From Myxococcales bacterium (GTDB lineage: Bacteria > Myxococcota > B64-G9): a stretch of 64,000 nt of DNA. Below, in pieces: positions 61,054-64,000 of this stretch. The stretch is taken from contig JAAZNF010000087.1 in assembly GCA_012798435.1 (NCBI GenBank), positions 62,001 to 126,000 on the forward strand, in the 5' to 3' direction. Every line of letters starts with the position of its first letter. Positions within the stretch are counted from its first letter, which is position 1. A program made the position numbers and the translations under genes. Below the pieces are notes generated by a model. The model saw only the letters and a list, made by a program, of their open reading frames with translations, did not search any database and was not told where the DNA came from.

Positions 61054-64000
61054 ATGACGACGAACGCGCGCTGGCAGATCGCTTCGCTGGCTCTGGCACT
61101 GGCGCTGGCCGGCCCGGGCTGCCCTCGGCCCGACGGCGCCGCCGGCGGCCAGGTTTCCGGGCCGCCCGCCTGGGACGACAAGGCCCGGGAGCTGTTCGAG
61201 TCGAAGGGCCTTTGGGTGCCCGCCACCGTGATGACCGCGCGGGTGGAGAACGCCGAAACCCTCGACCTGGCCCGCATCCGCGAGGCCATCGCCGAGGCCA
61301 AGGAGGTGTCGCCCGAGGAGATGAGCCGGCTTGAGTCGGCGCAGCGCGAGGGCGCGACCGCGCCCAGCGAGATGGCGCTGGCGGGCGCGGCGCCCGAAGA
61401 ACGCCCTCGGCCCGCCATGGCGCCGCCGGCCGCGCCGGAGCCGATGCGGGAGGCGCGGGAGCAGGAGGCTCTGGTTGACCGCGTGCGGGCCGCCAAGTCG
61501 GCCATGGCCGACGAGGCCCCGGCGGGCCCCGGTGGGGGGGCGGATAAGAAAGAGAAGAAGAAGCCGGAGGAAGGAAGCGAGGCCGGCCGCACGGTGCTCA
61601 AGCAGATCGCCGGCGCTCCGCGCGAGCCGAAGATCCTGGTGCGCGACGAGGAGGGGAAGCTCCAGCCGCTTTCGCTGCGCGAGATGCGGCTTGTCGCCTA
61701 CCTGCAAGGCCCGCGCGCCCGCACCGTCGTGGACGTGGTGTTCGAGAACCGCACCGACCGGCGCATCGAAGGGACCTTCTACTTTCCGCTGCCCGCCGAC
61801 GCCTCACCGGTGGGGTTCGCCATGTTCTCGGGCGCGCCGCGGCTGGACGCGGAGCGGGCCTTCCCCGGTGGCCGGGCGCTGCCGCCGCTGGGGCAGGACT
61901 CGGGCGCCTTCGACAACCTGGAGGCCTTCGCGCCCGCCCGCGCCGGCGCCGGGCCGGACTGGCAGCTCCGTCAGACCGCGCGGGTGGTGGCGCAGAAGCG
62001 CGCCCGCGAGGTGTACGAGGAGGTGGTGCGCCGCTCGGTGGACCCCGCCCTGCTGGAGTGGTCGGGCGGCAACACCTTCCAGGCGCGCGTGTTCCCCATC
62101 GAGGCGCGCTCGTTGAAACGCCTGGTGCTGGTGTACGAGCAGACCCTGCCCTTCGACGGCGAGTTCCTGCGCTACACCTTCCCGCTGCCCGAGAAGAAGC
62201 AGCCGCGGCCCATCACCGCGCGCGTCCACCACGACGATTCGCTGGGCACGGTGCGGGCGGTGGCCATGGGCAAGGACGCGCCGCTTTCGGTGCCGCGAGG
62301 GACGGCCATCGGCCCGTGGACGGCCTTCGACCTGGCGCAGGAGGGCGAGGGGGGCGCGCTCTCGGTGGCGGTCGCCCCGAAGGACGCCGCCGTCCAGGCC
62401 ATCGCCGGCGTCGACCCCGGCGGGCTGCCGGGCCGGGCCTTCTTCGCGCGGCTGCTCCCCAAGATCCCGGAGGGCAAGCTGGGCAAGACCGGCCGCGCCC
62501 TGTTCGTGATCGACAGCTCGCTCTCGGCCGAGGACGGCAAGGCCTACGAGCTCCAGAGCCGCACCCTGGAGGCGCTGCTGGAGAAGGACGACTCCATCGC
62601 TCAGTACGCGGTGGTGCTGTTCGACGTGCGGCCGCGCTGGCTGCACGCCCCACGCTACCGCGACAACACGCCCCAGAACCGCGCCGAGACTCTGCGCGAG
62701 CTACGCAAGGTCTACCTGGAGGGCGCGACGAACTTCGAGGCGCTGCTTTCCGATCTGGACGCGAACCTCTCCTGGATCCGGGCGGGGGAGGGGACGGCGC
62801 CCACGGCCTTCTTGCTCTCCGATGGCCAGATCACCTGGGGCCAGACCGAGGTCCAGGCCATGGCGCGGCGCCACCCGGCCGCCGCCGCCCTGCGCTGGGT
62901 GTGCTACCGCTTCGGCGAGTCCGCGGTGAACCAGGCCCTCTTCGACGAGCTTTCACGCGGTAGCGCCGGCCGCACCGTCACCGTGCTTTCGGAGTCGGAG
63001 ATCCCCGCCGCCGCCGCCGCCCACCGGCGCCCCGCCGCCGTTCTGGAAGGAGTAGAGGTCCTCGGCGGCAAGGTGGCCGATCTCACCCTGGCGGGCGCGC
63101 CGAAGCTGGTCTTCCCCGGCCAGGAGCTGCGCCTGGCAGGCCGGCTGCTGGACGGCCGGGGGGCCCGGGTGGTGGTGCGGGCCTCGCTGGGGGGACAGGC
63201 GCTGCGCATCGAGGCCGTCATCCCCGACGACAGCGACCACCGGCTGGCGGCGCGGGCCTTCGGCGAGGTGCACGTCTCCCGGATGCTCTCGCTCGACGAC
63301 GAGCGGCTGGACCGCATGATCGTGGCCCTGTCCCAGCACTACCTGCTGGCCAACGCCCGCGCTAGCCTGCTCATCCTGGAGGACGAGCGCGCCTTCGAGG
63401 CCTTCGGTATCAAGGAAGAGCAGGTGGATCTGGCCAACCTGGAGCGGCTGCGCGCCCAGGAGGAGGACCAGCGCCTGGAGAAACTCCAGGGGCTGGATCT
63501 GGACCAGGCCTCGGATCTGGCGCGGGCGGTGGTGCGCGGGCTCTCCGCCGCCGGCGACAAGATCGCCGCGCCGCTCCGCCCGCAGCCGCTGCTGGATCGC
63601 CCGCTGGCCGGGGGCGAGGAGCGCTTGCAGGCCGAGCTGCGCTACCGCGAACAGCGCAAGACGGAGCGCATGGACGTGATGATCTACGACGCGGTGGCGC
63701 GGGTGCGCGCCCTGGCCGGCGACACCATGGGCGCGGTGCGGGCGCTCTCCTGCACGGTGGAGCTGCGGCCGCAGGACACCGAGGCGCTGCGCCTGGTCGG
63801 CTACGGACTGCTGGCCCTGGGGCAGTATCAGCCTGCCGCGGAACTCTTCGAGCGGGCGCGGCTGCTGCGGCCCTTCGAGGGGCAGGTGTACCTGGAGGAG
63901 GCCCTGGCGCTCGACGGCTGCGGCCGCCTGGGCGACGCCGCCCGGCGCTACGAGATCGTGCTGTCGCGCGCCTGGCCGCGGCACGATGGCGAGGTGAAGA
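61054..64000 (+). CDS. VIT and VWA domain lipoprotein (3' partial)
   Basis: Open to the right edge, over 980 codons. A hydrophobic signal ends with GPGC (lipid Cys near residue 24), then a Glu/Ala/Pro-rich low-complexity stretch with basic patches (KKEKKKPEE). The VIT domain follows (LVAYLQGPRARTVVDVVFEN, GTFYFPLPADASPVGFAM, VFPIEARSLKRLVLVYEQTL). The VWA domain has a full adhesion site: DSSLS (487-491), Thr in GATNFEAL and LSDG. The C-terminal part includes TPR-like helices (ALGQYQPAAELFERARLLRP). AGGAGG ribosome site. Probable outer-membrane protein-interaction scaffold. Confidence 0.88.
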   Translation, partial: MTTNARWQIASLALALALAGPGCPRPDGAAGGQVSGPPAWDDKARELFESKGLWVPATVMTARVENAETLDLARIREAIAEAKEVSPEEMSRLESAQREGATAPSEMALAGAAPEERPRPAMAPPAAPEPMREAREQEALVDRVRAAKSAMADEAPAGPGGGADKKEKKKPEEGSEAGRTVLKQIAGAPREPKILVRDEEGKLQPLSLREMRLVAYLQGPRARTVVDVVFENRTDRRIEGTFYFPLPADASPVGFAMFSGAPRLDAERAFPGGRALPPLGQDSGAFDNLEAFAPARAGAGPDWQLRQTARVVAQKRAREVYEEVVRRSVDPALLEWSGGNTFQARVFPIEARSLKRLVLVYEQTLPFDGEFLRYTFPLPEKKQPRPITARVHHDDSLGTVRAVAMGKDAPLSVPRGTAIGPWTAFDLAQEGEGGALSVAVAPKDAAVQAIAGVDPGGLPGRAFFARLLPKIPEGKLGKTGRALFVIDSSLSAEDGKAYELQSRTLEALLEKDDSIAQYAVVLFDVRPRWLHAPRYRDNTPQNRAETLRELRKVYLEGATNFEALLSDLDANLSWIRAGEGTAPTAFLLSDGQITWGQTEVQAMARRHPAAAALRWVCYRFGESAVNQALFDELSRGSAGRTVTVLSESEIPAAAAAHRRPAAVLEGVEVLGGKVADLTLAGAPKLVFPGQELRLAGRLLDGRGARVVVRASLGGQALRIEAVIPDDSDHRLAARAFGEVHVSRMLSLDDERLDRMIVALSQHYLLANARASLLILEDERAFEAFGIKEEQVDLANLERLRAQEEDQRLEKLQGLDLDQASDLARAVVRGLSAAGDKIAAPLRPQPLLDRPLAGGEERLQAELRYREQRKTERMDVMIYDAVARVRALAGDTMGAVRALSCTVELRPQDTEALRLVGYGLLALGQYQPAAELFERARLLRPFEGQVYLEEALALDGCGRLGDAARRYEIVLSRAWPRHDGEVK

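Noticed and set aside
60871-61707. N-terminal extension of the acylase frame
   Set aside because: The extension is antisense to the VIT/VWA gene; a signal peptide and lipobox at the ATG 60870 mark the real start.

Overview
The window is one contiguous stretch of a GC-rich, gene-dense chromosome that reads as a member of the Myxococcota (former deltaproteobacteria). The clues are a C-terminal MYXO-CTERM type sorting signal, a PilZ protein of the Myxococcus-type paralogous family, MopE-like Cys/Asp repeat proteins with Asp-Ala-Gly linkers, a myxobacterial style Ser/Thr kinase with a periplasmic tail, and many lipoproteins. No tRNA, rRNA, CRISPR array, integrase or complete insertion sequence was seen.

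Region 1 (1-15.3 kb, + strand) is a division and cell wall (dcw) cluster: ftsI (5' end outside the window)-murE-murF-mraY-murD-ftsW-murG-murC-ddl-ftsQ-ftsA-ftsZ. Most genes are joined by 4-base ATGA overlaps, so they are probably translated as one coupled operon that makes lipid II, flips and polymerises it, and builds the FtsZ ring. murB is missing from its usual place between murC and ddl. Region 2 (15.5-17.3 kb, - strand) is a proton-driven motor module: one ExbB/TolQ-type and two ExbD/TolR-type genes. A radical SAM gene and an MDR oxidoreductase converge with overlapping stop codons.

Region 3 (20.4-26.7 kb, - strand) is the SRP/ribosome operon ffh-rpsP-khpA-rimM-trmD-rplS-[AAA coiled-coil ATPase]-rnhB. 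The ATPase, which has a membrane hairpin inside its coiled coil, is the unusual member. Region 4 (26.9-31.7 kb, + strand) has a secreted VWA protein with a histidine kinase and an OmpR-type regulator, then a peroxiredoxin and a small Cys-rich protein. Next, on the - strand, kbl is followed by a NhaD-like transporter. The space between the small Cys-rich gene and the transporter holds oppositely oriented C-rich repeats that may act as Rho-dependent terminators.

Region 5 (36.9-44.7 kb, - strand) is a tripartite heavy-metal efflux system (outer-membrane factor, adaptor and HME-RND pump) led by a small His/Cys-containing membrane protein of unknown function. Upstream is a Ser/Thr kinase with an altered catalytic loop and a PEGA-like tail. 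Region 6 (45-51.2 kb) is a surface-protein island: a MYXO-CTERM VWA/MopE-repeat protein, a ten-repeat MopE lipoprotein and a third lipoprotein. Region 7 (51.3-64 kb) mixes an ABC1/UbiB kinase, a TPR protein, a DUF192 lipoprotein, a PilZ protein, a large membrane-metallopeptidase-TPR fusion, a penicillin-acylase-family lipoprotein and a VIT/VWA lipoprotein that runs off the right edge.

The best candidates for something undescribed are the membrane-anchored Rad50-like ATPase in the ribosomal operon, the small His/Cys protein of the metal efflux locus, the MopE/MYXO-CTERM surface pair and the C-rich 11-base repeats between convergent genes. All assignments come from reading the sequence; no database search was run.
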